Shown one piece after another: positions 63,445 to 64,000 of a stretch of 64,000 bases of DNA. Position 1 is the first letter of the stretch. Every line of letters begins with the position of its first letter. The translations under genes and the position numbers were made by a program. Source of the DNA: Sphingomonas brevis (lineage in GTDB: Bacteria; Pseudomonadota; Alphaproteobacteria; Sphingomonadales; Sphingomonadaceae). The DNA is taken from assembly GCF_023516505.1 (NCBI RefSeq), contig NZ_JAMGBB010000001.1:992001-1056000 (forward strand). Direction: 5' to 3'. A model generated the notes under the pieces. That model searched no databases, had not been told where the DNA came from, and saw nothing but the letters and a program-made list of their open reading frames with translations.

Positions 63445-63821
63445 AATATAGCTCCTAAACATGCAAAATAGCGTGTCTATTCTGTCAATAGAACGAAGTT
63501 AGGCGTGTTTAGATGCATGGACGGTGAATTTAAAACTAGCTCGCCGTTCATCAAATCCATTTAAACATTTTTAGAAGAATTGACCAATTGTTTGCTGATT
63601 TTGGCCAATCTGCCGTGCATTCGGTCAAAATTGTTCTCGGCATGCCATAGAAATTCTTGCTGATTTCCCCGCATCATCCCGGAGATTGCCGAAGATCTCT
63701 CCGGGCTCATCGAGATGACGCAACGAATGATAGTTCAATCCGTTAGTAACGCATCACCACTCACACAGCTGGGCCTTGGTGCTGGAGAGACGTGGCACGC
63801 TCCCCGCTCACGGAGCGCGCA
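63445..63821. other. Gene-free stretch before the response regulator
   Basis: 377 bp, AT-richer than its surroundings at 63445-63660. Holds a hairpin CCCGGAGA...TCTCCGGG at 63678-63705, part of a TCATCCCGG-type repeat. Probably carries the promoters of both divergent genes, but no motif is clear enough to assign. Confidence 0.55.
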
Positions 63822-64000
63822 ATGCATGCACTCATCATTGAAGACGAATCGCTGATCGCCATGGCGATAGAGGAAGCGCTGCGCGACTGCGGTTTCACGT
63901 CGTTCGATATTGCCGCTTCGGCGGAAGAGGCGGTCGCGGCTGCCGCACGCAAATGCCCCGACCTGATCACAGCCGATGTCGAACTAAGGCCGGGCTGCGG
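63822..64000 (+). CDS. Response regulator receiver protein (partial)
   Basis: ATG 63822 with GGAG six bases upstream; 59 codons to the window edge. ALIIEDESLIAMAIEEALRD contains the acidic pair of receiver domains; LITADVEL provides the phosphoacceptor Asp. The rest of the gene, including any output domain, is outside the window. Confidence 0.85.
   Translation, partial: MHALIIEDESLIAMAIEEALRDCGFTSFDIAASAEEAVAAAARKCPDLITADVELRPGC

Overview
The window is high-GC alphaproteobacterial DNA that fits a Sphingomonadaceae genome (Sphingomonas or a close relative). This rests on the TonB-ExbB-ExbD-ExbD block, the alphaproteobacterial atpHAGDC order with a very short epsilon subunit, CpdR, SapC, the Tad-type CpaF, a DUF6894 protein and typical sphingomonad intergenic palindromes. 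All assignments come from reading the sequence and translations; no database search was run.

Bases 1-36,400 are core chromosome. In order they hold: an ABC transporter tail; an exported phosphatase-like protein; a Tat-type MsrB next to a DipZ-like thiol transporter (periplasmic methionine sulfoxide repair); the tonB/exb energy-transduction operon; a folate/pterin pair (folB plus a PTR1/FolM-like reductase); DUF1285-Nudix-cca; PilZ and GGDEF/EAL cyclic-di-GMP proteins; parC; a run of very small genes around a LysR regulator; purC, priA, a secreted metallopeptidase-like protein and ada; the F1 ATP synthase operon with a YHS-like small gene inserted before atpC; a glycosyltransferase, cpaF, a YeiH-type transporter and a CYTH/CHAD protein.

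Bases 36,501-55,009 are an integrated genomic island of about 18.5 kb. It is bounded by a perfect 52-bp direct repeat of the 3' half of a tRNA-Val(GAC) gene; the intact tRNA is at 54,962-55,036. The left two thirds are copper (and probably mercury or other soft-metal) resistance: merC, a GDCCVxC protein, a Cys-rich peptide, a CueR-controlled P1B ATPase operon, small Cys/His/Met-rich secreted proteins, a PcoA-like multicopper oxidase, a PcoB-like outer-membrane protein with four CLPEHxxxGHC repeats, DUF2231, two DUF305 proteins and two PepSY membrane proteins. The right third is mobility and maintenance DNA: an HUH-like candidate Rep protein, a deletion relic of a type III restriction-modification system, small HTH and paired orphan proteins, a divergent repressor/excisionase pair, a tyrosine integrase and a ParB-like protein next to the tRNA.

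Bases 55,037-64,000 return to the chromosome: cpdR, an N-formylglutamate amidohydrolase, a candidate small RNA with an anti-Shine-Dalgarno linker, sapC, a lone IS1-like transposase gene, several orphan genes and the start of a response regulator. A short dyad-symmetric intergenic element occurs at least nine times, clustered in the first 1.5 kb and at 61.1-62.6 kb, with one copy inside the island.
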